DNA from: DASQBT01 sp963746955
GTDB taxonomy: Bacteria; Pseudomonadota; Gammaproteobacteria; Burkholderiales; Thiobacillaceae
Assembly: GCA_963746955.1 (NCBI GenBank)
Contig: CAVVDR010000003.1
Coordinates: 129,098 to 193,097, forward strand
Direction: 5' to 3'
Length of the DNA: 64,000 nt
The position numbers were made by a program, and so were the translations under genes. Below are positions 15,724-24,233 of this stretch, piece by piece. The notes under the pieces were generated by a model. The model was given only the letters and a program-made list of their open reading frames with translations, made no database searches and had not been told where the DNA came from. Position 1 is the first letter of the stretch, and every line of letters starts with the position of its first letter.

Positions 15724-17013
15724 TCAAATCAATTGCTTGTCGAGTTCTTCTGCCACTAGCAGCGCTTCGAGGTGGGTGGCGGATACCTCATCCAGGGTCA
15801 ACCCGAGACTCAAGGCGAGCCCGGCAATTGTCTTCCCGTCATTGAGTTCGCAGGCATGGGCTAGTCTCAGCAGGTGGGTCTGCTGACTGCTCTTACCGGC
15901 GAGCGCATCGCGAATTTCGGGCGCCAGTCCCAGCTTCAAGCTGAGGGAACGAATCGACATTGAAAATGCAACGTGGAAGGTGGAATACAAACCTGTGTCA
16001 AACGCCAGCGCCGCGTGGGTCGCGTTGCCGTGGATGCGGGCCAGTTTGCCCATGAACAAGGCTCGGCCAAGCGCAGTGCGGGCACAGAGGCGGCTGTCGG
16101 CAGTGGAGGGCAGGCCGGCTATGGCCAGCAGGACCGCCACCCGCTGGGCTCGCTGTGGACCCAGCAGCACCATGGCATGAGCCGCGGATTCGGGTTCGCG
16201 GCTCAGGCCGCCAACGGCCGAGGTAGCAATGCGCAACAGTTGCGGCTGAAGATCCGGATTCAACTTGAAGAACGCCAGCAGGCTGTTCAGCGGTTGGCGC
16301 AGAGCGATGGTCAGCAGATCCATGCGCTGCAAGCGTTCATTTCCAGCGCCGGCTTCGTTGCTGGCGCCAAGGTGTTGCAGGCCCTGAATCCAGGTACTGT
16401 AAGGCCAGGCTTGCAATTCTGCATTGTCGCGTATGCCGGTAACGATGCAGGTGGGCCCGGTGGGCAGCAGGGAGGGCGCGATGTCGGCGGGCACGCGAAT
16501 GTAGTCCCAATCATCGACGGACTCGAGGGGCAGGGGGGCTTGATCGAGACAAAACATCAGGCCCTCCCGTTTCAGGTGCTGGACTCGCTGCTGGCCTTCC
16601 TCGTGAGGCCGGTCAATTGCCCAGATGAAATTGGGCTGGTTTAGGTTTTCGGGCACTTCGCTCATCAACACCCCGGGGCTGATGCGTACGACCAGCGGTC
16701 CCTCGCCAGTCAGCTTGTCCGCTGCCAGCGAATACAGGCCGGTCAGAAGCATATCCTCATCCATCTGGGCCAGATCGTCAGAACGAGGGGCGCGATCGGA
16801 TCGGCCGTGCAGCATCAGTTCCCGGGCCACCACCTGGCCGGCCCGGTCGAAAATGGGATCAAAGGTTAGAAAGCGCTCCCTGAGTTCTTCTTCCCGAACC
16901 GGGCGGGTATCAGTGCCGCCAACCTGGGTGATGGTGGCGGCCTGCTCCAGCGCATCGGTATCAACTCCACCGCCAGTCGGCTGGACAAGGGAGGAAAATG
17001 AATCGGGTTTCAT
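15724..17013 (-). CDS. Degenerate EAL plus HDOD signalling protein (YuxH-like)
   Basis: 429 residues. The N-terminal half (about 45-230) resembles an EAL fold (FDPIFDRAGQVVARELMLHG), but the catalytic E-A-L and metal residues are not intact. The C-terminal half (about 225-420) is an HDOD domain (MDLLTIALRQPLNSLLAFFKLNP, then SREPESAAHAMVLLGPQRAQR). Proteins of this build act as signalling adaptors in motility and surface behaviour, rather than as phosphodiesterases. The first 45 residues are low-complexity. The gene stands alone, divergent from the DUF4139 gene. Confidence 0.88.
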   Translation of the reverse strand: MKPDSFSSLVQPTGGGVDTDALEQAATITQVGGTDTRPVREEELRERFLTFDPIFDRAGQVVARELMLHGRSDRAPRSDDLAQMDEDMLLTGLYSLAADKLTGEGPLVVRISPGVLMSEVPENLNQPNFIWAIDRPHEEGQQRVQHLKREGLMFCLDQAPLPLESVDDWDYIRVPADIAPSLLPTGPTCIVTGIRDNAELQAWPYSTWIQGLQHLGASNEAGAGNERLQRMDLLTIALRQPLNSLLAFFKLNPDLQPQLLRIATSAVGGLSREPESAAHAMVLLGPQRAQRVAVLLAIAGLPSTADSRLCARTALGRALFMGKLARIHGNATHAALAFDTGLYSTFHVAFSMSIRSLSLKLGLAPEIRDALAGKSSQQTHLLRLAHACELNDGKTIAGLALSLGLTLDEVSATHLEALLVAEELDKQLI

Positions 17014-17154
17014 GTAAAAAGACAGGCAGAATCGAGATTGACTTTATCCGGGGAACTGAGCGTCACACGCATTTTTGCACAGGATGAGAAGTCTTCGGGA
17101 TAAATTCAGGGACTGAAAATCAACCCTTCCGTTCGCACCGTTTCAGGAGATGTT

Positions 17155-18603
17155 ATGAATATAGGCCTAAGGAACTTGTTTATCGTGCTGCTGGCGACTG
17201 TCATCAGCCCTTCAGTCAATGCCAGCGGCTCGTCGCGGGACGAAAGGCTTACCACCCGGGCCGATCAGCAGGAGGTGGCCGTGACGATTTATAACGACAA
17301 CTTGGCCCTGGTCAAGGACAGCCGCCGGGTGGGGCTGGACAAGGATCTCAATCACCTGGCCTGGCGTGAGGTATCCGCCCAGATGCGACCCGAAACGGCC
17401 CAGGTGCGCAATCTATCCCATGCGTCCGGTTTTCGGCTCATTGAGCAGAACTTCGATTTTGATTTGCTGACACCGCAAGAATTGCTGGAAAAGTACGTAG
17501 GCAGGGAAGTGACGGTCATTAGTGTCAATCCCGCCACCGGCGTGGAAAAGCGCGAAGCTGCGATCGTCCTGGCGAGCAATGGCGGAGTAGTGCTGAAGTT
17601 TGCCGACCGGATTGAAACCGGTGTTCCGGGGCGCCTGGCTTTTCCCGGTGTTCCCGACAATCTGCGCGACAAGCCCACGCTGGTGATCTCGCTGCTGAGC
17701 GCCCAGGCCGGGGTGCAGAACCTTGAGCTGTCCTATTTGACTGGCGGCTTGTCATGGAAAGCGGACTATGTGGCCGAACTGAACAGCCGGGATGACCGGC
17801 TGGACATGAATGGCTGGGTTACGCTCACCAACCAGAGTGGCGCCAGCTATACCAATGCGAAACTTCAGCTGGTGGCAGGAGATGTCAATCGCGTGCAGCA
17901 GGAGATGGCACCCCGTGCGCTGGGCATGATGGCCAAGTCCGCCATGGCCAACGTGGCCGAGATGAGCCAGGAGAACCTGTTCGAGTACCACCTCTATACC
18001 TTGGAGCGGCCCACCACCCTGGCTGAAAACCAAACCAAGCAGGTGGCCTTGATGTCGGCCCAGAGCATTCCGGTGCGCAAGGAATTTCTGCTGCAGGGGT
18101 CCAATTATTATTATTCGGGCCAGTACGGGGAACTGGGCCAGAAGATCAAAGTCGGGGTGTTTGTGGAGTTCGACAACAAGGGCGAGGGACTCGGCATCCC
18201 ACTTCCCAAAGGCGTGGTCCGGGTGTACAAGAATGACAGCAAGGGCAATGCCCAGTTTGTCGGCGAAGATCGCATCGACCATACCCCCAGGAATGAAACC
18301 GTCCGTCTCAAGCTCGGCGATGCCTTTGACATAACCGCCGACAAGAAGCAGACCGATTTCAAGAAAATATCCGGCGTGTCCCGCTACAACTATGCGTATG
18401 AAAGCGCCTACCAGATTACGATCAAGAACGCCAAGGACGAGCCCGTGACCGTCAAGGTGGCAGAGCCCATGCCGGGGGACTGGCAGATACTGACTGAGAC
18501 CCAGCCTCATACCAAAGCGGCGGCGGGTACCGCGGTCTGGGAAGTACCGGTTCCTGCCGAGGGAAAATCCACGCTCGCGTACCGGGTACAGGTGCGCTAT
18601 TGA
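17155..18603 (+). CDS. DUF4139 domain exported protein
   Basis: 482 residues with a signal peptide (LFIVLLATVISPSVNA). The family has an N-terminal beta domain (VAVTIYNDNLALVKDSR) and a large C-terminal DUF4139 region (LSWKADYVAELN, LTNQSGASYTNAKLQLVAGDVNRVQ, YEFDIT-like strands) ending in a membrane-distal beta sandwich. Function is unknown; related proteins are secreted mucoidy-inhibitor-like proteins. ATG 17155 follows a ribosome-binding site (CAGGAG). The FKBP gene follows 65 bp later on the same strand. Confidence 0.85.
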   Translation: MNIGLRNLFIVLLATVISPSVNASGSSRDERLTTRADQQEVAVTIYNDNLALVKDSRRVGLDKDLNHLAWREVSAQMRPETAQVRNLSHASGFRLIEQNFDFDLLTPQELLEKYVGREVTVISVNPATGVEKREAAIVLASNGGVVLKFADRIETGVPGRLAFPGVPDNLRDKPTLVISLLSAQAGVQNLELSYLTGGLSWKADYVAELNSRDDRLDMNGWVTLTNQSGASYTNAKLQLVAGDVNRVQQEMAPRALGMMAKSAMANVAEMSQENLFEYHLYTLERPTTLAENQTKQVALMSAQSIPVRKEFLLQGSNYYYSGQYGELGQKIKVGVFVEFDNKGEGLGIPLPKGVVRVYKNDSKGNAQFVGEDRIDHTPRNETVRLKLGDAFDITADKKQTDFKKISGVSRYNYAYESAYQITIKNAKDEPVTVKVAEPMPGDWQILTETQPHTKAAAGTAVWEVPVPAEGKSTLAYRVQVRY

Positions 18604-18668
18604 ACGCGTTGTCGTGGCGGATCAGTTCAGGGACAATTGGAGCTTTGGATCAACATGAGAAGCAAGTT

Positions 18669-19163
18669 ATGAGTGAGTTGAACGTGACCCCGGGCCGGGT
18701 CGTGTACATTCGTTATTCCATACTGGATGCCGGCGGCAACGTGGCGGAGCAATACGATATGCCGGTGGGCTATGTGCATGGCGGGACAAGCGGCCTGCTG
18801 AAAAAGCTGGAGTCAGAGTTGACTGGCAAGAAGATCGGCGATCGCGTGATGGTCACCCTGGCGCCGGCGGAAGCCTACGGCGAGCGGGATGAGGATTTGA
18901 CCTTTACCGACGAAATAGGGAATGTGCCGCCCCAGTTTCGCCATGTGGGCGCGGAGGTGGTCATGGCGAACGAGGCGGGGGAGACCAAGTCGTTTTATGT
19001 GAGCCGGATTGAAGACGGCAAACTTACGGTGGATGGCAACCATCCCCTGGCCGGCCAGCAGGTGACCTGCATGGTGGACGTGGTTGAGATCCGGGAGGCC
19101 ACCGCAGAGGAAAAGCTTACTGGCATGGCAGCGGACTCGCCGCCCAGGACCTTGATGCACTAA
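18669..19163 (+). CDS. SlyD-like FKBP-type peptidyl-prolyl isomerase
   Basis: 164 residues. The FKBP half-domains (VVYIRYSILDAGG, YVHGGTSGLLKKLE, GDRVMVTLAPAEAYGER) are split by an insert-in-flap domain (PPQFRHVGAEVVMANEAGET), as in SlyD. It has no metal-binding His-rich tail and no signal peptide. It probably catalyses proline isomerisation and assists folding in the cytoplasm. ATG 18669 (MSELNVTPG) is preferred to upstream in-frame starts that overlap the previous gene. A strong terminator follows. Confidence 0.9.
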   Translation: MSELNVTPGRVVYIRYSILDAGGNVAEQYDMPVGYVHGGTSGLLKKLESELTGKKIGDRVMVTLAPAEAYGERDEDLTFTDEIGNVPPQFRHVGAEVVMANEAGETKSFYVSRIEDGKLTVDGNHPLAGQQVTCMVDVVEIREATAEEKLTGMAADSPPRTLMH

Positions 19164-19164
19164 A

Positions 19165-19192
19165 AAAGCCGGCTGAGCCGGCTTTCTTGTTT
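19165..19192. terminator. Bidirectional Rho-independent terminator
   Basis: Nine-base stem AAAGCCGGC (19165-19173) with GCCGGCTTT (19177-19185), a three-base loop and a T-rich continuation. It sits between the convergent FKBP and SCP2-like genes and has A/T-runs on both sides, so it can serve both. Confidence 0.9.
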
Positions 19193-19204
19193 AAAACAGA
19201 ACCC

Positions 19205-19714
19205 TCACTTGCCAGGGCAGGCGGCATCTCCGGGAATCTTGCCGGGTAGCCGCAGAAAGGCCTCGAACGGACCCATTACGCTCATGGCTTCCATCTTGGG
19301 GCCCTTGAATTTCAGCCGGCCCAGGAACATGGCCTTCATGGGGCCGTAGTCACCTGCACCCATCTCGTTCCAGCGTGCCGTTTCGGCGTGCATTTCATAG
19401 TCCACATCGAAATCCGGCGTGGTCTGAACAGCGCCGCCATACACGCACATTGCCTTGCCATCCTTGAGGACAATCTTCATCTCGGTCATGGTGGAGTCGC
19501 CGCAATCGGTTCGGTACAGGTGGATGATCTTGTAACCGTGGCCTTTGTCGTTATGGATCCATTTATCAGCCAGTCCGCCGGTCAGGACGGAGTCCTTGTT
19601 CCAGGCGTCGCAGGCTTGTGCGGTCCAGTCGGTAGACATGAGCGGGGCTGCGGCAAACGCGGCGCCGGCGAATAGTGCCATGCCGCCGGCAGCAATCAGG
19701 GAAAGCTTGGTCAT
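19205..19714 (-). CDS. Exported SCP2 sterol-binding-like protein
   Basis: 169 residues with a signal peptide (LIAAGGMALFAGAAFAA). The C-terminal half has the SCP2-like pattern DYEMHAETARWNEMGAG, then GPMKAMFLGRLKFKGPK and MGPFEAFLRLPGKIPGD. The fold holds lipophilic ligands; the ligand here is unknown. Three cysteines (ACDAW, TDCGD, AMCVY) may form a disulfide in the periplasm. It is a single gene between a terminator and the YeeE/YedE pair. Confidence 0.8.
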   Translation of the reverse strand: MTKLSLIAAGGMALFAGAAFAAAPLMSTDWTAQACDAWNKDSVLTGGLADKWIHNDKGHGYKIIHLYRTDCGDSTMTEMKIVLKDGKAMCVYGGAVQTTPDFDVDYEMHAETARWNEMGAGDYGPMKAMFLGRLKFKGPKMEAMSVMGPFEAFLRLPGKIPGDAACPGK

Positions 19715-19804
19715 TGTAAGACTCCTCCAAATATGTGGTTAGGTAAGGAAACTGAACCCTACGGGGCGAACTTTACCGCAGGGCGGCGGATTGTCAATTA
19801 CTGG

Positions 19805-20221
19805 CTATGCCGGCAAATAGTTTCGCAAAGCACCGTAAAGCCAGGTGCCATGCAAGGCGCCGGCGAGGGCCGCAATCGCGCCAATTGATCCCATGCCGAC
19901 CAAAGCAAAAATCGGCCCTGGGCACAGACCGATGACGCCCCAGCCCAGGCCGAATATCAGGCCGCCCAGAATGAACCTGTAACGTCCCGGTCCCTTGCTT
20001 GGAATTTTCATCGGCGTGCCTTCAAGCGACGACCGGCCGGTAATGCGCTTCATCACCTGTATCCCGATGAACGCGGTCACGATGGCACTCATCATGATGC
20101 CGTACATGTGGAAGGACTGGAAATAGAACATCTCCATGATTCGATACCACGACGCGGCCTCGGACTTGACCATGGTAAAGCCGAACACGATGCCGGCAAT
20201 CATGTAAGGGAGATAGCGCAT
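19805..20221 (-). CDS. YeeE/YedE family membrane protein, C-terminal half
   Basis: 138 residues with four hydrophobic segments and the motif GLGWGVIGLCPGPIFALVG, the second signature half of YeeE/YedE. These transporters move thiosulfate or other reduced sulfur through the membrane using conserved cysteines. ATG 20221 (MRYLPYMIAG) is the natural start; the frame open upstream is a shadow. It lies 7 bp after the companion gene 20229-20792, so the two form a split transporter. Confidence 0.88.
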   Translation of the reverse strand: MRYLPYMIAGIVFGFTMVKSEAASWYRIMEMFYFQSFHMYGIMMSAIVTAFIGIQVMKRITGRSSLEGTPMKIPSKGPGRYRFILGGLIFGLGWGVIGLCPGPIFALVGMGSIGAIAALAGALHGTWLYGALRNYLPA

Positions 20222-20228
20222 GGCGGTC

Positions 20229-20792
20229 TCACAGGGAAAGGTAAGGAGTGATGAAGTGGGCTGCAAACATACCGCCGGCGAAAATTCCGGTGACTGCCAG
20301 CAGCGATTGCGGTTGCAGCGTGGCCAATCCGGTGATGGCATGGCCCGAGGTGCAGCCCGAGGCGTAGCGGGTGCCAAAGCCGACGAACACGCCGCCAACA
20401 AGCATGATCACGATGCTCTGCCAGTAGAACCCGAACAGTACCGGCGGAAGAAAGCCGCCAACGATGGGCACGTTCCAGTTGGAGAACATGGTTAGCGCCG
20501 CTACCGACAAATTGATGGGGTCGGGGTTGGCGAACACCACGCCGGCGAGGAAGCCTCCCAGCACGGCGCCCAGGGCAAACATCAGGCTCCAGGTATGTTC
20601 ACGCCAGTCATAGGAAAAGAACTCGACGCCGACGGACTTGGGCTGAGTGATGGCGCATAAATGCTCCAGATTTTGCGAGATGCCGAACGAGCGGCTGCCG
20701 ATCCAGATCATCAGCGGCACCATCAGCCCGATGATGGGTCCTGCCACATACCATGGCCACGGCGCGTACAGCCAGCTGAGCAAGGTTTCCAT
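20229..20792 (-). CDS. YeeE/YedE family membrane protein, N-terminal half
   Basis: 187 residues, several transmembrane segments, with the signature FGTRYASGCTSGHAITGLA containing the conserved cysteine. Together with the gene behind it this makes a two-gene YeeE/YedE sulfur transporter of the kind common in sulfur-oxidising betaproteobacteria. The role fits sulfur uptake, but the sulfur species cannot be told from sequence. It starts 13 bp after the stop of the upstream lipoprotein gene and may be co-transcribed with the Mla-like operon. Confidence 0.9.
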   Translation of the reverse strand: METLLSWLYAPWPWYVAGPIIGLMVPLMIWIGSRSFGISQNLEHLCAITQPKSVGVEFFSYDWREHTWSLMFALGAVLGGFLAGVVFANPDPINLSVAALTMFSNWNVPIVGGFLPPVLFGFYWQSIVIMLVGGVFVGFGTRYASGCTSGHAITGLATLQPQSLLAVTGIFAGGMFAAHFITPYLSL

Positions 20793-20805
20793 GTGTCCTC
20801 CTGTT

Positions 20806-21483
20806 CTAAGGCTGGCTCAACGTGCTCTCAATCAGCCCGATGCGTACCGCCAGTTGAGTTTGGGCGGCCGTGTCGCCGCGTTCCTTGGCACGGGTTTCCT
20901 GCAGCTTCAAGTAGACCAGCAGTGGTCGTCGCCAACCCTGATCCGATGCCGTTTCGGCCGCCAGCGCAAGGGTGTCGTCATCGGCCTGCTTGCGGTTCAA
21001 CAGCAGGCTCGCGCCGATCAAGCGGGATAACGGATCGGCGGTGGCTTTGAGCGCTGCGTTGAGCGGCGCCGCACCTGCGCCAGCAGCCTTGAGTATCGGC
21101 AGGTACTGGGCTGGCAGGGACCTCGCGTCAAGCTGATCCCACTGGCCCGTCAGGAACTGGTAGTAGGTCCGATCTTCGATGGTTGAGCCCGTTCGCGCCA
21201 GTTCTGCATAAGCCTGGCAGTTGTCGCTCGCCAGGCTGGCTTTGTGCAACGCGCACTGGATCAGCCAGAGCCGGGCGGTCTCGGCAACGCGCCCCGCCCC
21301 GGAAGTCGCCTCAAGGGCACGCTTGAAGTAGCTGTCTGCGAGCGTGTTCTCGCCCATGAGATAAGCCTTCTTGTAACGCTCAATGTAATTGGCGCTGTCG
21401 GTCTTCCAGTCTGGAACGGGCGGCCCCTTGCTGCCACAGGCGCCAAGCATCAATACGCAACCCAGCAGAAGCAGGCGCCTCAT
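20806..21483 (-). CDS. Lipoprotein, last gene of the Mla-like operon, function unknown
   Basis: 225 residues with a clear lipobox (LMLGAC, Cys16) and a helical body rich in Ala/Leu (YKKAYLMGENTLADSYFKRALE, RVAETARLWLIQCALHKAS), suggestive of TPR-like repeats. Its ATG overlaps the MlaD-like stop (ATGA), so it belongs to that operon. I infer an outer-membrane-anchored partner, comparable to the periplasmic or lipoprotein components of MCE systems, but no named family is recognised. Confidence 0.75.
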   Translation of the reverse strand: MRRLLLLGCVLMLGACGSKGPPVPDWKTDSANYIERYKKAYLMGENTLADSYFKRALEATSGAGRVAETARLWLIQCALHKASLASDNCQAYAELARTGSTIEDRTYYQFLTGQWDQLDARSLPAQYLPILKAAGAGAAPLNAALKATADPLSRLIGASLLLNRKQADDDTLALAAETASDQGWRRPLLVYLKLQETRAKERGDTAAQTQLAVRIGLIESTLSQP

Positions 21484-22427
21484 GGCAACTTCACCTCGGG
21501 CTCGCGGCCGCCGGGCAGGATGTGGTTGATCTGGGTCATCAGTTCATTGCTCTTGCGCACGGCCTCGTCGATTTCGGAACGCAGACGTCCGATATCCTGG
21601 GTGCCTTCCTTGACGTTGGCCGAGATGTCCACCGCATTCTTCATCAGGGCGTCGGCCTTCTTGAGGCTGGACTGCGCATCGCTCAGCATGGAGCGAATCT
21701 GGACCAGGCTTGCCTTTGCATTTTCGGAAACACCGCCGGGAGCATACATCCACTGGTCGGTCTTCAGCACCAGGCTATCGACCCGGCCAGAAATCTGCTC
21801 CAGTTTGGCCGTCAGGTTTTGCACGTTCTTCAGCGACTGGGTCACGACCTGGGCTTTTTCCGGCGTGCCCAGTATGCCCTCCATCACGCCATTGGGGCCG
21901 GCCATCTTTCCGGTCAGCGTCCTGGCATGGGCCAGAGTCTGATTGACATCGCTGTCCTTGGCGGTCATGGCATTCAAATTGGCTAACAAACTTTTCACCT
22001 GGTCCAGCAGGATCGTGATGTCCTTGCTCGGGTCGGAAGACAACAGCAGCACCATGGCACCTTGCGGGAGGCGGGGTGAATCCAGGGTGTCGTTGTTGAT
22101 GCGGATATGCGCGCTGCCGACCAGGGGCTTGTCGAGGATATAAGACGTGTCATCACGCAGCCACTGAGCATTTTGTTCGCTGACCTCGGCGCTGATCACA
22201 ATGCCGCCCTCGTCATTCAGGCTGATGCCGGTGATTTGCCCGACGGGTATGCCGGAGAAGGTGATCGGCACGCCAGGTGCGACTGAGTCGGCGTTGACGG
22301 CAGCCATCTTGAACTTGAAGCGGTTCTCGAACGCGCCTTTGCCGTGCAGGAAATAGATCAGAAAGGCGGCGCACAGAATCAGCACCGCCAAGGCAAAGAA
22401 GCCGACTTTCAGATGCATGTATTTCAT
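21480..22427 (-). CDS. MlaD-family MCE-domain protein
   Basis: 315 residues. A single N-terminal transmembrane helix (VGFFALAVLILCAAFLIYFL) is followed by the MCE domain (about 40-125; ADSVAPGVPITFSGIPVGQI) and a long alpha-helical tail (about 140-300). MCE proteins form hexameric rings that shuttle lipids between membranes. The start is ATG 22427, overlapping the ATPase-like stop. It is longer than E. coli MlaD (183 residues), closer to the PqiB/YebT style of tail. Neighbours are the permease, an ATPase-like protein and a lipoprotein. Confidence 0.92.
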   Translation of the reverse strand: MKYMHLKVGFFALAVLILCAAFLIYFLHGKGAFENRFKFKMAAVNADSVAPGVPITFSGIPVGQITGISLNDEGGIVISAEVSEQNAQWLRDDTSYILDKPLVGSAHIRINNDTLDSPRLPQGAMVLLLSSDPSKDITILLDQVKSLLANLNAMTAKDSDVNQTLAHARTLTGKMAGPNGVMEGILGTPEKAQVVTQSLKNVQNLTAKLEQISGRVDSLVLKTDQWMYAPGGVSENAKASLVQIRSMLSDAQSSLKKADALMKNAVDISANVKEGTQDIGRLRSEIDEAVRKSNELMTQINHILPGGREPEVKLP

Positions 22428-22864
22428 GGTTCGTAGAGCGGGCGATTCCAAATGAAGTCGAAAATTTCCCAGGCCTGTTCACCCGGGACCCTGGACCGCA
22501 AAGACTGGATGAACGGCGGATAATGTATATCGTAGAGCATCGCGCCGGGGCGGTCGATGATCAGGCGCGGACGTTTGAGCATGATGGCGCGGGCAAGCTG
22601 GGTTATGAATTTTTCCGCCGGGCTCATGTCGGATTCGCGCTTGGGCGCCAGTTTGGCAAACCCGAGCAGGCTCAACAGGGCGACCGCCTCCTGCGCGGCC
22701 TTGCGGGCGGTCAGGTCTTTCTGGTAAAGCGGGATCAGCGCAACGTTGTCCTGGGCGGACAGGTTGACCCGCAGGGGAAAGTCCAGCGATACCATGGCAA
22801 CCTGGCCTTCAGCCAGTTCCTGGCGCGCGGTGTGCAGCGCCTCCCGGTCAGGAAAGGTGATCAA
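22424..22864 (-). CDS. MlaF-like protein lacking the Walker A motif
   Basis: About 146 residues from TTG 22864, which overlaps the permease stop (TTGA). The sequence keeps the later parts of an ABC ATPase: VAMVSLDFPLRVNLSAQDNV (Q-loop region), MSPAEKFITQLARAIM in the position of the LSGGQ signature, and RPRLIIDRPGAML where Walker B would be, with R instead of the catalytic E. No GxxGxGKS/T Walker A exists, and the frame upstream is only a shadow of the permease. As read it cannot be a normal ATPase. It may be a degenerate regulator, or the true ATPase may be elsewhere. Confidence 0.7.
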   Translation of the reverse strand: MITFPDREALHTARQELAEGQVAMVSLDFPLRVNLSAQDNVALIPLYQKDLTARKAAQEAVALLSLLGFAKLAPKRESDMSPAEKFITQLARAIMLKRPRLIIDRPGAMLYDIHYPPFIQSLRSRVPGEQAWEIFDFIWNRPLYEP

Positions 22865-23646
22865 ATGTATTTGAGCGCTAATGAGATCACCTCGATGAGC
22901 ACCAGGGCAAAGAAGACCCGCATCATGCCTTTCAGGACCGACACGGGAACCATGAACATTTTCTTCGGAGTTTCCAGGCCGGCGCTGATGGGCACCGAGG
23001 TCACCACCAGGCCGAACAGCGCGCACTTCACCACCAGGCCCAGCATGATCGTGTAGCTGAACACATTGGCAATGGTCGTGGAAAAATATCCCAGGCCCGC
23101 CGTGCTGGCGCCATAAAGCAGAAAATAGGCGATGAACATGCTCAGGATTCCAGCCAGCAGAGACATGCCGATCACGGACAGAATCCCGCCGATCACGCGC
23201 GGGAGAAACTCAAACTCGAGCGGGGGAACCCGGCAATGCTCCAGTGCGTCCAATTCGTTGTTAACTTTCATCAGGGCCACTTCCGTATTGATCGCACTGC
23301 CGGACCGAAGGGCGACAAACAGCGCGGTGAGAAAGGGCAGCAGTTCCAGCACCAGCAGGCGCACAATCATTTCCGCGGCCAGATCGAACAGCCCCAGACT
23401 GCGCGCCGTGTTGAGCGTAATGGTCGTCAGGACCCAGGAGATGATGAGCGTAAAGGGCAAATAAACATAAAGGGTCTGGACAGCGGTAAAGTAAACCTGT
23501 TTGATTACGGTGTCGTAGGTGGCCCGGTTCCAGGTCGGCGGCGAGAGCAGGGCGCCCAGAACGTCGACCCAGAACGCCCCGATATGCAAAAGGGTCAATG
23601 TCCACTGGCTGAATTTCAGACCGAGGGATTCAATGAATGCCAGCAC
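22861..23646 (-). CDS. mlaE: MlaE-family lipid transport permease
   Basis: 261 residues of the MlaE/DUF140 family: five to six hydrophobic helices and the conserved central segment LVLELLPFLTALFVALRSGSA, then VIGGILSVIGMSLLAG. MlaE is the inner-membrane subunit of phospholipid (or other lipid) transporters with MCE proteins. It is the first gene of a four-gene operon (permease, ATPase-like, MlaD-like, lipoprotein) in which all junctions overlap by four bases. It is divergent from the SH3 gene at 23706. Confidence 0.92.
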   Translation of the reverse strand: MLAFIESLGLKFSQWTLTLLHIGAFWVDVLGALLSPPTWNRATYDTVIKQVYFTAVQTLYVYLPFTLIISWVLTTITLNTARSLGLFDLAAEMIVRLLVLELLPFLTALFVALRSGSAINTEVALMKVNNELDALEHCRVPPLEFEFLPRVIGGILSVIGMSLLAGILSMFIAYFLLYGASTAGLGYFSTTIANVFSYTIMLGLVVKCALFGLVVTSVPISAGLETPKKMFMVPVSVLKGMMRVFFALVLIEVISLALKYI

Positions 23647-23705
23647 AGACAGCCCTGCGTTATGACGATGCGGATATTATGCCCCGAGTTTTGAGGAGAC
23701 CAGCG

Positions 23706-24233
23706 ATGAAGCGAAGGTTTGTCAGATTTTTCATTTTGTTGACGGCGGTCGTGTCCGGCTCTGTCCTGGCGGCAAGTCCCGGTTCGCTGATCCGGAACGA
23801 AACGATCAGGAGCCAGCCCAGTTCGAGCGCGGCATCGCTGGGCAGCGTCGCCAAGGGTACCGCGGTGGAAATCACCGGCAGGCAGGGCGGCTGGGTGCAG
23901 GTGCAAAGCGGCAGGACTCGCGGCTGGGTGAGGTTGTTGAGCGTCAGGGCCGGCAGCGGCGGAGCGGCAGGCGCCGGTCTGGGGGATGTGGTGGGAATTG
24001 CGACCAACAAGTCTGACCCATCCCGCGTGGTTGCGGTGGCGGGCGTGCGCGGCCTGTCGGAGGAAGACCTCAAGAAGGCGGCGTTCAATCCCACCGAACT
24101 CGCCAAACTGGAGTCGCTTGGCGTGACCACGGCGCAGGCCAATGCGTTCGCCGCGAAGTCTGGACTCAAGACCGTCAGCGTGGCGGAATTGCCCAAGCCG
24201 CAGAACGAGAACAGCAATGGAGGGATGAACTGA
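23706..24233 (+). CDS. Exported SH3-like domain protein
   Basis: 175 residues with a signal peptide (FFILLTAVVSGSVLA). It has a bacterial SH3 domain (about 30-85: NETIRSQPSSSAASLG, GTAVEITGRQGGWVQVQ) and a C-terminal part typical of this family (GIATNKSDPSRVVAVAGVRGL...). It likely binds peptidoglycan or a protein in the periplasm. Its stop shares one base with the start of the M48 protease gene, so the two are coupled. ATG 23706 is chosen over in-frame upstream codons because the signal peptide begins there. Confidence 0.88.
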   Translation: MKRRFVRFFILLTAVVSGSVLAASPGSLIRNETIRSQPSSSAASLGSVAKGTAVEITGRQGGWVQVQSGRTRGWVRLLSVRAGSGGAAGAGLGDVVGIATNKSDPSRVVAVAGVRGLSEEDLKKAAFNPTELAKLESLGVTTAQANAFAAKSGLKTVSVAELPKPQNENSNGGMN

